The notes under the pieces: generated by a model | What the model saw: only the letters and a program-made list of their open reading frames with translations | Database searches by the model: none | Told to the model about the DNA's origin: nothing | Position numbers and translations under genes: made by a program | In this document: piece by piece, positions 18,117-27,026 of the stretch | Layout of the letters: the number at the start of each line of letters is the position of its first letter | How positions within the stretch are numbered: the first letter of the stretch is position 1 | Assembly: GCF_039614715.1 (NCBI RefSeq) | Contig: NZ_CP154857.1 | Location: forward strand, 1,922,001-1,986,000 | Direction of reading: 5' to 3' | Length of the DNA: 64,000 nt | Source: Microbacterium sp. AZCO | GTDB lineage: Bacteria; Actinomycetota; Actinomycetes; Actinomycetales; Microbacteriaceae

Positions 18117-19457
18117 TCAGGCGGGAATCACGTTGTGGTTGCGTGCGAAGAGATTGCGCGGATCCCACGTCGCCTTCACCGCGGCGAGGCGGGCCATCGT
18201 CGTCGCCGGATACATACGGTGGGCGAAGTCGGGATCGGTCGTGGTCGAGAAGTTGCCGTACACGCCCTGACCGCGTTCCTCGATCGCGGCCCATGCGCCC
18301 TCGAGCCGGCCGCGTTCGGCGTCGTCGACGAGGCCGGGGATGTCGAACGCGCCGGCCATCGCGAACCAGGTCGCATCCCGTGCCGGGAACGGCGTCGCGT
18401 CCTGCTCGACGTCGCCGAAGGCACCGCCGAGCGAGCGGAAGAAGATGACGGAGGCGGGCGTGCTCTCGCGGAAGGACGCGAATCGGTCGATCAGGTCGTC
18501 GTCGAGCTTTCTGACGAGCGTGTTGCCGCCGATGAAGCCGGGAAGCGGCTGATCGGGATCCGGCATCGGCGCGTCGAGCAGGATGTCGGGATACGCGCGG
18601 ACGCCGATCTCCCTCTCGCTCACGCCGTCGAGATCGAGCAGCGGTGCGAGCGCGGCGCGCAGCGCGCCCTCGTCGTCGCCCGCCCAGCACGCCGAGATCG
18701 TCGCACCCGCCGGCGCGCTCGGGTCCATCGCGGGCACGTCCATGTATGAGGCGGTCAGCTCGCGCGGGGCAGTGGCGAGCACATCGCGAAGCGCCGCGAG
18801 GATGGGGCGCGCATCCCCCGACACCCCCAGCTCGGCCCAGACGACCGCCGCGAGGTCGTGCGCGCGGAAGTCGAACCGCGTCACGACGCCGAAGTTGCCG
18901 CCTCCGCCGCGAAGCGCCCACAGCAGTTCGGGATGCGAGGCCTCCGTCACCTCGACGACCTCGCCCTCGGCCGTGACGAGCTGCGCGCCGACGAGCTGAT
19001 CGGCGGCGAGCCCCCAGGCCCGCACCATCCAGCCGATGCCCCCGCCGAGCGTGAGTCCGCCGACCCCGACGGACGCCGTGTCGCCCGAGCTGATGCCGAC
19101 GCCGTGCTCGCTGAGGACCTGGGCGACGTCACCCCAGCGCGCTCCCCCGCCGATCCGGACGAGCGCGCCGCCCTCGGGATCGCCGACGACCTCGACGGAG
19201 TCGAGCGCGGAGAGGTCGATGAGCACGCCGTCGTCGAGCGTGGACCACGCGCTGTGCCCGCCGCCGCGCACGACGGCGGGCCGACGGGATGCCGCCGCGA
19301 AGCGCACGGCCTCGCTGACGTCGTCGAGGTTCGAGACGCGGACGATGACGTCGGGACGCCCGGTGCCGGCATGCGAGGCGCGAGCGGCGTCCCAGCCCTG
19401 GTCCTCGGCGGCGAGAACCGCTCCGGAGACGGAAGTGCGCAGGGGTGCGATATCCAT
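18117..19457 (-). CDS. FAD-linked oxidoreductase (berberine-bridge-enzyme type)
   Basis: The 446-residue product has the PCMH/VAO FAD domain (about residues 20-195) with RGGGHSAW near residue 69, where the His is normally joined covalently to FAD, and the second loop GGLTLGGGIGWMVRAWGL. The usual Cys of bicovalent members is not seen in the GDTASVGVGG stretch, so single attachment is likely. The C-terminus has the BBE domain (DPRNLFARNHNVIPA). Substrates are typically sugars or secondary metabolites. The ATG at 19457 is preceded by a -10 box 7 bases upstream. Confidence 0.88.
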   Translation of the reverse strand: MDIAPLRTSVSGAVLAAEDQGWDAARASHAGTGRPDVIVRVSNLDDVSEAVRFAAASRRPAVVRGGGHSAWSTLDDGVLIDLSALDSVEVVGDPEGGALVRIGGGARWGDVAQVLSEHGVGISSGDTASVGVGGLTLGGGIGWMVRAWGLAADQLVGAQLVTAEGEVVEVTEASHPELLWALRGGGGNFGVVTRFDFRAHDLAAVVWAELGVSGDARPILAALRDVLATAPRELTASYMDVPAMDPSAPAGATISACWAGDDEGALRAALAPLLDLDGVSEREIGVRAYPDILLDAPMPDPDQPLPGFIGGNTLVRKLDDDLIDRFASFRESTPASVIFFRSLGGAFGDVEQDATPFPARDATWFAMAGAFDIPGLVDDAERGRLEGAWAAIEERGQGVYGNFSTTTDPDFAHRMYPATTMARLAAVKATWDPRNLFARNHNVIPA

Positions 19458-19464
19458 AGCCAGG

Positions 19465-19470
19465 ACGCTA
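19465..19470 (-). promoter_or_regulatory. -10 box TAGCGT of the FAD oxidoreductase gene
   Basis: On the minus strand TAGCGT ends 7 bases before the ATG at 19457 with no Shine-Dalgarno between, suggesting a leaderless mRNA and selecting this start over longer in-frame ones. Confidence 0.45.
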
Positions 19471-19580
19471 CCGCTGTCCTCCGACACCGGGACAGGACGT
19501 TCTGCCGACGTAGGCGCTCCTCTCGGTCGACCATTCTGCGCCGGCGGGAACAGGAGCTGCGGCACAGGCGGAGCGGGCGG

Positions 19581-20597
19581 TCACAGCCAGCCGCGGCGCT
19601 TGAAGATCAGGTACAGCGTCGCGCTCGTCGCGACCATGAGACACAGCGCCATCGGGTAGCCCCACGGCCAGGAGAGCTCCGGCATGTAGTGGAAGTTCAT
19701 GCCGTAGATCGTCCCGACGAGCGTCGGCGCGAAGAGGATCGCGGCCCACGACGAGACCTTCTTCACCTGGTCGTTCTGCGTGATGCTGTGCTCGGTCATG
19801 CGACGCATGGCGTCGTTGTTGGCCTGCTCGACGAGCGTCGCATGCACGCCGAGTGCCGACTCGAGCGTGTGGCGGAAGGCGTCGACGCGGTCGGTGACGT
19901 GGCGCGCGCTGTCCTCGAGCTCGCGGAACACGGGGGCCGAGGCATCCTGAACCGTCTCCGCGAGGATGTCGCGCACCCGCTCGAGCATGTCCGGAAGCGG
20001 CGCCGTCGCATGCTGGAGGTCGATGACCTCGCGCTGCAGCTTGAAGATGCGGCGCGAGACGCCCTCGCCGTGCGAGAAGAGCTGGTCCTCGATCTCGTCG
20101 ATGTCGTTCTCGACGCCGTCGAGCACGGGTCCGTAGCCGTAGAGCACGTGCTCGACCATGCCCCACAGGACGCCGAACGGCCCGCGGGCGAGCACCTGGG
20201 GGTGGTGCTCGGCGAGCTTGTCGCGCACGACGGCGTCGTCGACGCGGTCGTCGCTGTCCACGGTGAGCACGTAATCGGGGCCGATGAACAGGTCGATCTC
20301 GGAGCACTCGACGGTCTCGCGATCGTCGTAGTAATGCGCGGGCTGGAGGACGACGAAAGTCATGTCGTCGTAGCGCTCGAGCTTGCTGCGCTGGTGCCCC
20401 TTGAGGCAGTCGCGCACGGCGAGGGGATGCAGGCCCAGAATGCCCGCCAGGCGCTCGAGGTCGTCGGGATCGGTGCGGCTGAGCGAGATCCAGGCGATCC
20501 CGCCGCGGGATCGGGCCTCGCGGAGCGCCTCCTCGGCATCCTTCGGGTCGCCGACGCGGGCCCCGTCGACGTAGACCCACGACTCGATGAGCGCCAT
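19581..20597 (-). CDS. corA: CorA-family magnesium/cobalt transporter
   Basis: The 338-residue product has a large cytoplasmic N-terminal domain, a long helical segment (about residues 205-270) and two C-terminal membrane helices. The pore signature YGMN is at about residue 299, followed by the FHYMPEL loop and a final basic tail KRRGWL. These are diagnostic of CorA pentameric channels for Mg2+ and Co2+. The ATG is preceded by TAGGGT at a distance of 6 bases, so a leaderless mRNA is likely. Confidence 0.94.
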   Translation of the reverse strand: MALIESWVYVDGARVGDPKDAEEALREARSRGGIAWISLSRTDPDDLERLAGILGLHPLAVRDCLKGHQRSKLERYDDMTFVVLQPAHYYDDRETVECSEIDLFIGPDYVLTVDSDDRVDDAVVRDKLAEHHPQVLARGPFGVLWGMVEHVLYGYGPVLDGVENDIDEIEDQLFSHGEGVSRRIFKLQREVIDLQHATAPLPDMLERVRDILAETVQDASAPVFRELEDSARHVTDRVDAFRHTLESALGVHATLVEQANNDAMRRMTEHSITQNDQVKKVSSWAAILFAPTLVGTIYGMNFHYMPELSWPWGYPMALCLMVATSATLYLIFKRRGWL

Positions 20598-20603
20598 GCT
20601 GCA

Positions 20604-20609
20604 ACCCTA
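20604..20609 (-). promoter_or_regulatory. -10 box TAGGGT of corA
   Basis: On the minus strand TAGGGT ends 6 bases before the corA ATG at 20597. Confidence 0.45.
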
Positions 20610-20626
20610 AGTCCGGGCGTCGCACC

Positions 20627-20664
20627 GTCCGCGCACGGCCGACGGGGACCGGCCGTGCGCGGAC
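20627..20664 (-). terminator. Hairpin between the ABC operon and corA
   Basis: GTCCGCGCACGGCC and GGCCGTGCGCGGAC form a perfect 14-bp stem around a 10-base loop, 7 bases after the stop of the ABC ATPase gene. It ends the ABC operon and insulates corA. Confidence 0.75.
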
Positions 20665-20671
20665 CGTGGTG

Positions 20672-21403
20672 TCAGCCGCCGGTGATGTCGCGGACCGTGC
20701 CCCGCTCGAGGCGCAGGCGGCGGCGCGCGCGCCGCGCGACGGCGGAGTCGTGCGTCACCACGAGAAGGGTCAGTCCCTCGGCGTTGAGCGTCTCGAGCAC
20801 GGCGAGGATCTCGTCCCGCATGCTCTCGTCGAGGTTGCCGGTCGGCTCGTCGGCCAGCAGGACGCGCGGGCGCTTCACGATCGCGCGCGCGATCGCGACG
20901 CGCTGCTGCTGTCCGCCGGACAGCTCACCGGGGCGGTGATCGGCCCGGTCGGCGAGGCCGACGTGCGTGAGCGCCTCCGTGACTCGTTCGCGGCGCTCGG
21001 AGCCGGGCAGCCCGAGCGGCTCGAGCGCCATGTCGACGTTCTCGTGCGCGGTGAGCGTCGGGATGAGATTGAACCCCTGGAAGACGAATCCGATCTCCTC
21101 GGCGCGCAGCCGGCCGAGCTGCGCGTTCGACGCCGTCGCGATGTCGGTGTCGCCGAGGATCACGGAGCCCGTCGAGGGCCGGTCGAGGGCGCCGAGCAGC
21201 TGCAGGAGCGTCGATTTGCCGCCGCCCGTGGGCCCCTGAATGGTCACGAAGTCGCCCGCGGCGATCTCGAGATCGACGCCCGTGAGGGCCTTCACGATGC
21301 GTCCCTTCTGCTGATACGTCCGCGTCACGCCGGTGAGCCGGTAGGCGGGCGCGAGGGGCGCCGGGGGTGCGAGCTCGGCGGGCGAGCTGTCGGTGATCGT
21401 CAT
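20672..21403 (-). CDS. ABC transporter ATP-binding protein (MacB/LolD type)
   Basis: The 243-residue ATPase has Walker A GPTGGGKST near residue 54, the Q-loop FVFQGFNL, the signature LSGGQQQR, Walker B VLLADEPTGNLD and a switch His in VVTHD. The pattern is of the MacB/LolD family that powers MacB-like permeases or lipoprotein carriers. The start at 21403 has AGGAG 8 bases upstream; an in-frame ATG at 21448 adds 15 residues but has a weaker site. It follows the permease gene and forms one transporter with it. Confidence 0.93.
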   Translation of the reverse strand: MTITDSSPAELAPPAPLAPAYRLTGVTRTYQQKGRIVKALTGVDLEIAAGDFVTIQGPTGGGKSTLLQLLGALDRPSTGSVILGDTDIATASNAQLGRLRAEEIGFVFQGFNLIPTLTAHENVDMALEPLGLPGSERRERVTEALTHVGLADRADHRPGELSGGQQQRVAIARAIVKRPRVLLADEPTGNLDESMRDEILAVLETLNAEGLTLLVVTHDSAVARRARRRLRLERGTVRDITGG

Positions 21404-21456
21404 GGCTTCGTCTCCTGTCGTGGGTGCCTGTTCCGGAATCGTGTCCATGGGATGCC

Positions 21457-22941
21457 TCACGCGACCGATCGCAGGGCTTCGGCCGGGCTCAGCCGGGCGG
21501 CGCGCCACCCGCCGAAGGCGCCGGCGATGAGGCCGCCGAGGGTCGCGAGCCCCACGGCGGCGACGACGACCCACACCGTCACGGGAGCCGTGAGCACGAT
21601 GTCGGTCGCGGTGTTCGACATCGCCTGGAGGAATCCGCCGCCCCCCGGGCCGCCGCCGGGACCGCCGCCCGGACCCGACTGCGCCGCGGGCGCCGACGAG
21701 ATCGTGGGCTGGATGATGTTGATCGCGAGGATGCCGGCGAGGCCGATGATGAGACCCACCGCGCCCCCGATGAGCCCCTGCACGACCGACTCGCCCGCCA
21801 CCTGGCCGACGACGCGGCCGTTCGACCAGCCGATCGCCTTGAGGGTGCCGAACTCCCGGGTGCGGCGCGAGACGCCGGAGATCGTGAAGAGCACGGCGAG
21901 CACGACGGCGACGCCGAGCACGAGGATCGACAGCCACGTGCCGAGGTTGGTGATGAGCGAGGTCGCGCTGGAGAGCGAGCTCGAGACGGTCGAGGCGAGG
22001 TCGGACTGCGAGCTCACGGTGGCGTCGGGCAGCTCCTTCTCGATCGCCGCCTGCACTGTCGCGATGTCCTCGGCCGACGAGGCCTGCACGTACACCGTCG
22101 AGACGACGTCGCCCGACCCGGAGAGGGCCTGCGCGACATCCAGCGGGATGTAGACGTTCGCCGCGGTGTCGGCCGTGCTGCCGGTGGAGGCGACGATGCC
22201 GACGATCTGCATGTCGGTGCCCCCCACGTCGATCGTGCCTCCCACCGCGAGGTCGCTCGACGTCGCGTAGGTCTGGTCGAGGACCGCGACATCCTGACCC
22301 TTGTCGTCGGTCGAGAGCGCGCGACCGTCGACCACCGAGACGGCCGACAGCGGTCCGACCTCCGCGTGGGAGGCGTCGATGCCGAGCACCGTGAACGCGT
22401 CGACGTCGAACGAGCCGCCGCCGAAGCCGCCGCCCTGCGCGCCCTGGTCGCCCTGGTCGCCCGAGGGAGGCTGCTGCTGCGTGCCGTCGGTCGTGCCCGT
22501 GCCGCCGTCGGTGGGACGCTGCGGGAGCTCGCCGTTGAACGTGGTGTTGGTGAGCGAGAGGGCTCCGGATGCCGCCGCCACGCCGTCGACCGAGGCGACG
22601 GTGTCGACCGTCGACGAGTCGAGCGTGCCGCGCATGAAGTCGGTCATGAGCCGCGACTGGCTGATGTTCGTCGTGCCGTCGTCGGTCGTCGAGCCGTCGT
22701 CCTGGCCGAAGTCGAACTGCCGGCCCCCGCCCTCGCCGGGCTGCGACTGGGCCCCCGTCACGGTGAGGTCGGTGCCCACCCCGTAGACCGATTGGAGCGC
22801 CTGCGTCTGCGCGGCGCTCACGCCGGCGGACAGGGCGTTGACGATGATGACGAGCGCGATCGCGATGGCGAGGCCGGTCGCGACGATGATCGTCTGCTTC
22901 TTGCGGCCGGCCAGCTCCCGCCGCAGATAGGTCCAGTACAT
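21457..22941 (-). CDS. ABC transporter permease (MacB/FtsX type)
   Basis: The 494-residue product has an N-terminal helix (about residues 18-40), a large extracytoplasmic MacB-PCD-like domain (about 45-330) and three helices at about 335-365, 385-410 and 450-475 in the FtsX domain. The extracytoplasmic part holds glycine, glutamine and aspartate-rich stretches of low complexity. No MacA-like adaptor gene is present. It is divergent from a two-component system with 207 bases between them, so regulation by that system is plausible (inference). Export of a peptide, drug or lipoprotein is the family role. Confidence 0.9.
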   Translation of the reverse strand: MYWTYLRRELAGRKKQTIIVATGLAIAIALVIIVNALSAGVSAAQTQALQSVYGVGTDLTVTGAQSQPGEGGGRQFDFGQDDGSTTDDGTTNISQSRLMTDFMRGTLDSSTVDTVASVDGVAAASGALSLTNTTFNGELPQRPTDGGTGTTDGTQQQPPSGDQGDQGAQGGGFGGGSFDVDAFTVLGIDASHAEVGPLSAVSVVDGRALSTDDKGQDVAVLDQTYATSSDLAVGGTIDVGGTDMQIVGIVASTGSTADTAANVYIPLDVAQALSGSGDVVSTVYVQASSAEDIATVQAAIEKELPDATVSSQSDLASTVSSSLSSATSLITNLGTWLSILVLGVAVVLAVLFTISGVSRRTREFGTLKAIGWSNGRVVGQVAGESVVQGLIGGAVGLIIGLAGILAINIIQPTISSAPAAQSGPGGGPGGGPGGGGFLQAMSNTATDIVLTAPVTVWVVVAAVGLATLGGLIAGAFGGWRAARLSPAEALRSVA

Positions 22942-23148
22942 GGGTCTCCTCTCGGCAGGCGAAGGGCCGGCCGTCAGCGACGACGGTAGGAAGGGCGTCG
23001 ATGGGCGCGTCCAGGGCGAGCTATGACCGTCTTATGAGCGGCAGCGCCCAGCGTCGGGGCGCAGCATCCCGAATCCTCTTCCCCTTTCACAGGCCACGCA
23101 TAGGATTCCCCATAGGAGTCGCAAAGGAAGGCGGCTCAGGATGGTGGC

Positions 23149-23883
23149 ATGACCGTGACAGCTCCCGTTCCCGCTCTGCACCGACCCGACGGCTCGGCGC
23201 TCCGAGTGCTCGTGGTCGACGACGAGCAGATGCTCACCGATCTGCTCTCCATGGCGCTGCGCATGGAGGGATGGGACGTCCGCACGGCGGCCTCCGGCTT
23301 CCAGGCCCTGCAGGCGGCGCGCGACTTCGATCCCGACGCCATGGTGCTCGACATCATGATGCCCGACCTCGACGGCATGGCTGTGCTGCAGCGACTGCGC
23401 CAGTCGGGAAACGATGTGCCCGTGCTGTTCCTCACCGCCAAGGATGCCGTGAGCGACCGCGTGGCGGGGCTCACCGCGGGCGGCGACGACTACGTCACGA
23501 AGCCGTTCAGCCTGGAGGAGGTCGTGGCACGCCTCCGCGGGCTCATGCGCCGGGCCGGCACGGCGCTCGCGAGCGATGCCGAGCCCATCCTGCGCGTCGG
23601 CGACCTGTCGCTCAACGAGGACAGCCACGAGGTCGAGCGCTCCGGCGACGAGATCGAGCTGACGGCGACCGAGTTCGAGCTGCTCCGCTACCTCATGCGC
23701 AACCAGCGCCGGGTCGTGTCGAAGGCGCAGATCCTGGATCGCGTGTGGAACTACGACTTCGGCGGGCGCTCGAGCGTCGTCGAGCTGTACATCTCGTACC
23801 TCCGCAAGAAGATCGACCAGGGCCGTGAGCCGCTCATCCACACCGTGCGCGGCGTCGGCTACATGATCAAAGCCCCGCAGTGA
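23149..23883 (+). CDS. OmpR/PhoB-type response regulator
   Basis: The 244-residue product has a receiver domain (about residues 17-130) with VVDDE, the phosphorylated Asp in VLDIMMPDLDG near residue 67 and the Lys in FLTAKD, then a winged-helix DNA-binding domain (about 150-240) ending HTVRGVGYMIK. It overlaps the histidine kinase gene by GTGA. It resembles actinobacterial MprA/TcrA-type regulators. The divergent ABC transporter is the likely target. The start has only a weak ribosome site, and CAGGAT lies 6 bases upstream. Confidence 0.95.
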   Translation: MTVTAPVPALHRPDGSALRVLVVDDEQMLTDLLSMALRMEGWDVRTAASGFQALQAARDFDPDAMVLDIMMPDLDGMAVLQRLRQSGNDVPVLFLTAKDAVSDRVAGLTAGGDDYVTKPFSLEEVVARLRGLMRRAGTALASDAEPILRVGDLSLNEDSHEVERSGDEIELTATEFELLRYLMRNQRRVVSKAQILDRVWNYDFGGRSSVVELYISYLRKKIDQGREPLIHTVRGVGYMIKAPQ

Positions 23884-25403
23884 CCGTCTCAGCCCCCGTC
23901 GATCGGCCGCGGCGCAAGCGCCGACCATGGAGCCTGCAGACGCGGCTCATGGTCACCATCACGGGCATCGTGGCGCTCATCCTCGTGGGCATCGCGGTGG
24001 CGATCAGCGCGTCGCTCGGGCAGATCCTGCAGGTGAACCTCGACGCGAAGCTGCAGCAGACCGCGAGCCTGACGGTCCAGACGTACCAGCGGATGCAAGC
24101 CCCTTTCGGCAGCGGCGCCACTGTCACGGCCGCCGACACCCTCGCCCAGGTACGACAGCAGGGGACGCTGTTCATCGTGCGGCCCTTCAACGGTGCGGCG
24201 TCGGGGGCCGTCGTGGAGTCCGACGGCACCGTGACCGAGCTCAGCGACGACCAGATCGATGAGGTGCTGGGCCAGCTCACGCGCGCGGGGTTCGATTCGA
24301 TCGACATCCACGGACTCGGCGAGTATCGCGTCTTCGCGGCCCAGCTGCAGGGCTCGGGCGTGGTCGTCGGCCTTCCTCTCAGCGAGGTGCAGAGCACCAT
24401 CGCCCAGATCGTCGCGGCGATCCTCATCGTCACGGCCGCGGGGCTCCTCCTCGTCGCCGCCGCCATCGTGCTCATCGTCCGCCGCGGGTTACGGCCTCTG
24501 CGCGCCGTCGCCGACACGGCGACGCGCGTCGCGTCGCTGCCGCTGTCGGAGGGCGCCGTCTCCATCGAGGAGCGCGTGCCTGCAGGGGAGGCCGACGAGC
24601 GCACCGAGATCGGCCGCGTCGGCCACGCCCTCAACACGCTTCTCGACCACATCGACTCCTCGCTCGACGCACGCCAGCGCAACGAGGAGCGGATGCGGCG
24701 CTTCGTCGCCGACGCGAGCCATGAGCTGCGCACTCCCCTGGCCTCGATCCGCGGATACAGCGAGCTGTCGCTGCGCGCGATCCGCCAGGCGGAGACGAGC
24801 GGGGGCTCCGTGCGGATGACGGTCGACACGGCGGGGCAGTCCCTCGAGCGCATCCAGGCGCAGTCGCTGCGCATGACGACGCTCGTCGAAGACCTCCTGC
24901 TGCTCGCGCGCCTCGACGAGGGCCAGGAGCTCGTCTACGGAAGCGTCGACCTCACGCGCCTCGCGATCGAGGCCGTCTCGGACGCGCGGCCCGCCGGACC
25001 CGATCACGAGTGGGTGCTCGAGGTGGGTGAGGAGCCCGTCGTCATCGCCGGCGACGCCGGCCGCCTGCATCAGGTCGCGGCGAACCTCCTCGCCAACGCC
25101 CGTACGCACACGCCCGAGGGCACGACCGTGACCGTCAGCGTCGGGCGCGACGGCCACGACGCCGTGCTGCGCGTGCACGACGACGGCCCCGGGGTCGACC
25201 CCGCCGTCAAGGACGAGCTGTTCGAGCGCTTCTCGCGCGCCGACCGCTCCCGCGCCCGCAAGACGGGCGGCACGGGCCTCGGCCTGTCGATCGCGAAGGC
25301 CATCGTCGATGCGCACGGCGGCACGATCTCGGTCGCGAGCGTTCCGGGCGACACGACGTTCGAGGTGCGCCTCCCGGCCCGGCCGGCCGACCCTCCGGCC
25401 TGA
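23880..25403 (+). CDS. Membrane sensor histidine kinase
   Basis: The 507-residue kinase has a membrane helix at about 22-45, an extracytoplasmic sensor of about 125 residues, a second helix at about 172-200, a HAMP domain, the dimerisation domain with the phosphorylated His in ADASHELRTPLASIRGY near residue 280, and an ATPase domain with the N-box NLLANARTHTPEG, DDGPGVDPA and GGTGLGLSIAKAIV. The GTG start overlaps the response regulator stop, so the two are translated together. The signal is unknown. Confidence 0.95.
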   Translation: MTVSAPVDRPRRKRRPWSLQTRLMVTITGIVALILVGIAVAISASLGQILQVNLDAKLQQTASLTVQTYQRMQAPFGSGATVTAADTLAQVRQQGTLFIVRPFNGAASGAVVESDGTVTELSDDQIDEVLGQLTRAGFDSIDIHGLGEYRVFAAQLQGSGVVVGLPLSEVQSTIAQIVAAILIVTAAGLLLVAAAIVLIVRRGLRPLRAVADTATRVASLPLSEGAVSIEERVPAGEADERTEIGRVGHALNTLLDHIDSSLDARQRNEERMRRFVADASHELRTPLASIRGYSELSLRAIRQAETSGGSVRMTVDTAGQSLERIQAQSLRMTTLVEDLLLLARLDEGQELVYGSVDLTRLAIEAVSDARPAGPDHEWVLEVGEEPVVIAGDAGRLHQVAANLLANARTHTPEGTTVTVSVGRDGHDAVLRVHDDGPGVDPAVKDELFERFSRADRSRARKTGGTGLGLSIAKAIVDAHGGTISVASVPGDTTFEVRLPARPADPPA

Positions 25404-25448
25404 CGCCCGGGACCGGGCGGACGCGGACGGGGCGCGGCAGGGCGTGGG

Positions 25449-27026
25449 TCAGTAGCCGGAGAAGGCGTCGGTCACGATCGACCGGGCCTTCTCGAGCGCG
25501 GGCGCGAGCTCGGCGATCAGTCCGGGCGGGCCCGAGATGTAGGCGTGGCGCGATGCGATGTCGGGCACGACACGCAGGAGTCCCTCCGCGTCGAGCCGGA
25601 CTCCCTGCGCCCACATCCAGTGCCGCGGGAGGTCGGCGGGCCGGTCGCGCGTGAAGACGACGACGGGGACTCCGGATGCCTCGAGCTCGGCGCGGAACGC
25701 GAGCTCGGACGCCTCCGACGCGACGTAGACGAGCACGACGTCGCGGTCGTCGCCGGCGAGGCGCTGATGGCGGAGCTGCGACGCGAAGGGCGTGATGCCG
25801 ATGCCGGCGGCGACCATGAGGACGGGGGCCGAGCTGCGCTTGGGCAGCACGAAGTCGCCCCACACGCCGGTGACGGCGAGGGCTCCCCCGGGCTGCACCT
25901 CCGCGAGCGCCTTCTTGTACGAGCTCTGCGGCTTGGCGCCGGGCCCCGACACTTCGCGGAAGGCGACCGAGAGCTCGGGCAGGTCTTCCGGCGCCGAGGC
26001 GATGCTGAACTCCCGGCGCGTGCCGCGGGCATCGGGATGCCGGTGCGGCACGTCGAGCTCCAGGTACTGGCCCGGCAGGAACGCGAGGCGGCTGTGCGTG
26101 CGGAACGTCAGCTGCTTCACCGTCGGAGTCAGCTCGGTGCGCGAGACGAGCGTCAGCTTGACGGCCGAGCGCAGCGAGAACGCGAAGACGAACGCGACGG
26201 CGTTGCCGATGAGGAGCGCGCGCTCCTGGCCGAGCGTGATCTGGCCGATCGGGATGGGCCAGCCGGCGAGCACGCCGACGACGATCGCGACGGTGAACTG
26301 CTGCCAGCGGCGCGGCGGCATCGTGAGCGGCTCCGAGAGCATGAATGCGCCGAGGAACAGGAACGGCGATGCCCAGAGGATCTGCCAGAACACCGTCCAG
26401 GGATCGAAGGCGAGCCCGGCCGACTGGTACTGCGCCGACGTGCGGAGCACGCCGACGGCGACCGCGACGACGAGGAACACGGTCACGACCCGCACCTTCT
26501 CGGTGCGCAGCAGCACGAGTGCGCCGAGCAGCACGACAGGTCCCGCGAGGATCGGAGTGCCGATCCACCACGACGACGCGCCGAGTTCGGGCACCCACAC
26601 GCTCACGATCGTGAGCACGGCGGCGCCGACGGCGGCGGGGTTGAAGATGTGGCGCCCGCGCCAGGCAAGGACGTACTTGGAGAGGGATGCGACGAACCCG
26701 GCGAACGCGATCCCCACGAGCGGCAGCAGCTCGACCGTGGGGCGGAGGACGAAGAGCAGGATGCCTGCCGTGATGAGCGACGACTCGATGCGCCACGGAA
26801 GCTTGAGGATCGCCTGCGCCGCCGCGTCCGTCGCCGCGCACACAACCGCGAGCACGGCGGCCGTCACGATCAGCTCGATCCAGGTCGGCGCCACGACCCC
26901 CGCGAAGGACACGACGAGTGCGACCCCCGCGAGCGCGACGAGGCTCAGGAACACGAGGCGGTACATCGAGACGCGTCCCAGCACCGCGAAGACGCGGTTC
27001 CAGAGCGAGGTGAGGGATCCGATCAC
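25449..27026 (-). CDS. NqrB/RnfD-like membrane domain fused to ferredoxin-NADP reductase domain
   Basis: The 525-residue product begins with about eight membrane helices (residues 20-280) that carry the FNPAA motif near residue 130 found in NqrB/RnfD electron carriers. The C-terminal part is an FNR-type reductase with the FAD motif RREFSIAS near 339 and the pyridine nucleotide motifs GIGITPFASQLR near 410 and SGPPGLI. It would draw electrons from NAD(P)H and pass them across the membrane. ApbE and an FMN-binding lipoprotein gene lie directly upstream, so the electrons probably go to covalently bound flavin outside the cell (inference from the family). Confidence 0.88.
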   Translation of the reverse strand: MIGSLTSLWNRVFAVLGRVSMYRLVFLSLVALAGVALVVSFAGVVAPTWIELIVTAAVLAVVCAATDAAAQAILKLPWRIESSLITAGILLFVLRPTVELLPLVGIAFAGFVASLSKYVLAWRGRHIFNPAAVGAAVLTIVSVWVPELGASSWWIGTPILAGPVVLLGALVLLRTEKVRVVTVFLVVAVAVGVLRTSAQYQSAGLAFDPWTVFWQILWASPFLFLGAFMLSEPLTMPPRRWQQFTVAIVVGVLAGWPIPIGQITLGQERALLIGNAVAFVFAFSLRSAVKLTLVSRTELTPTVKQLTFRTHSRLAFLPGQYLELDVPHRHPDARGTRREFSIASAPEDLPELSVAFREVSGPGAKPQSSYKKALAEVQPGGALAVTGVWGDFVLPKRSSAPVLMVAAGIGITPFASQLRHQRLAGDDRDVVLVYVASEASELAFRAELEASGVPVVVFTRDRPADLPRHWMWAQGVRLDAEGLLRVVPDIASRHAYISGPPGLIAELAPALEKARSIVTDAFSGY

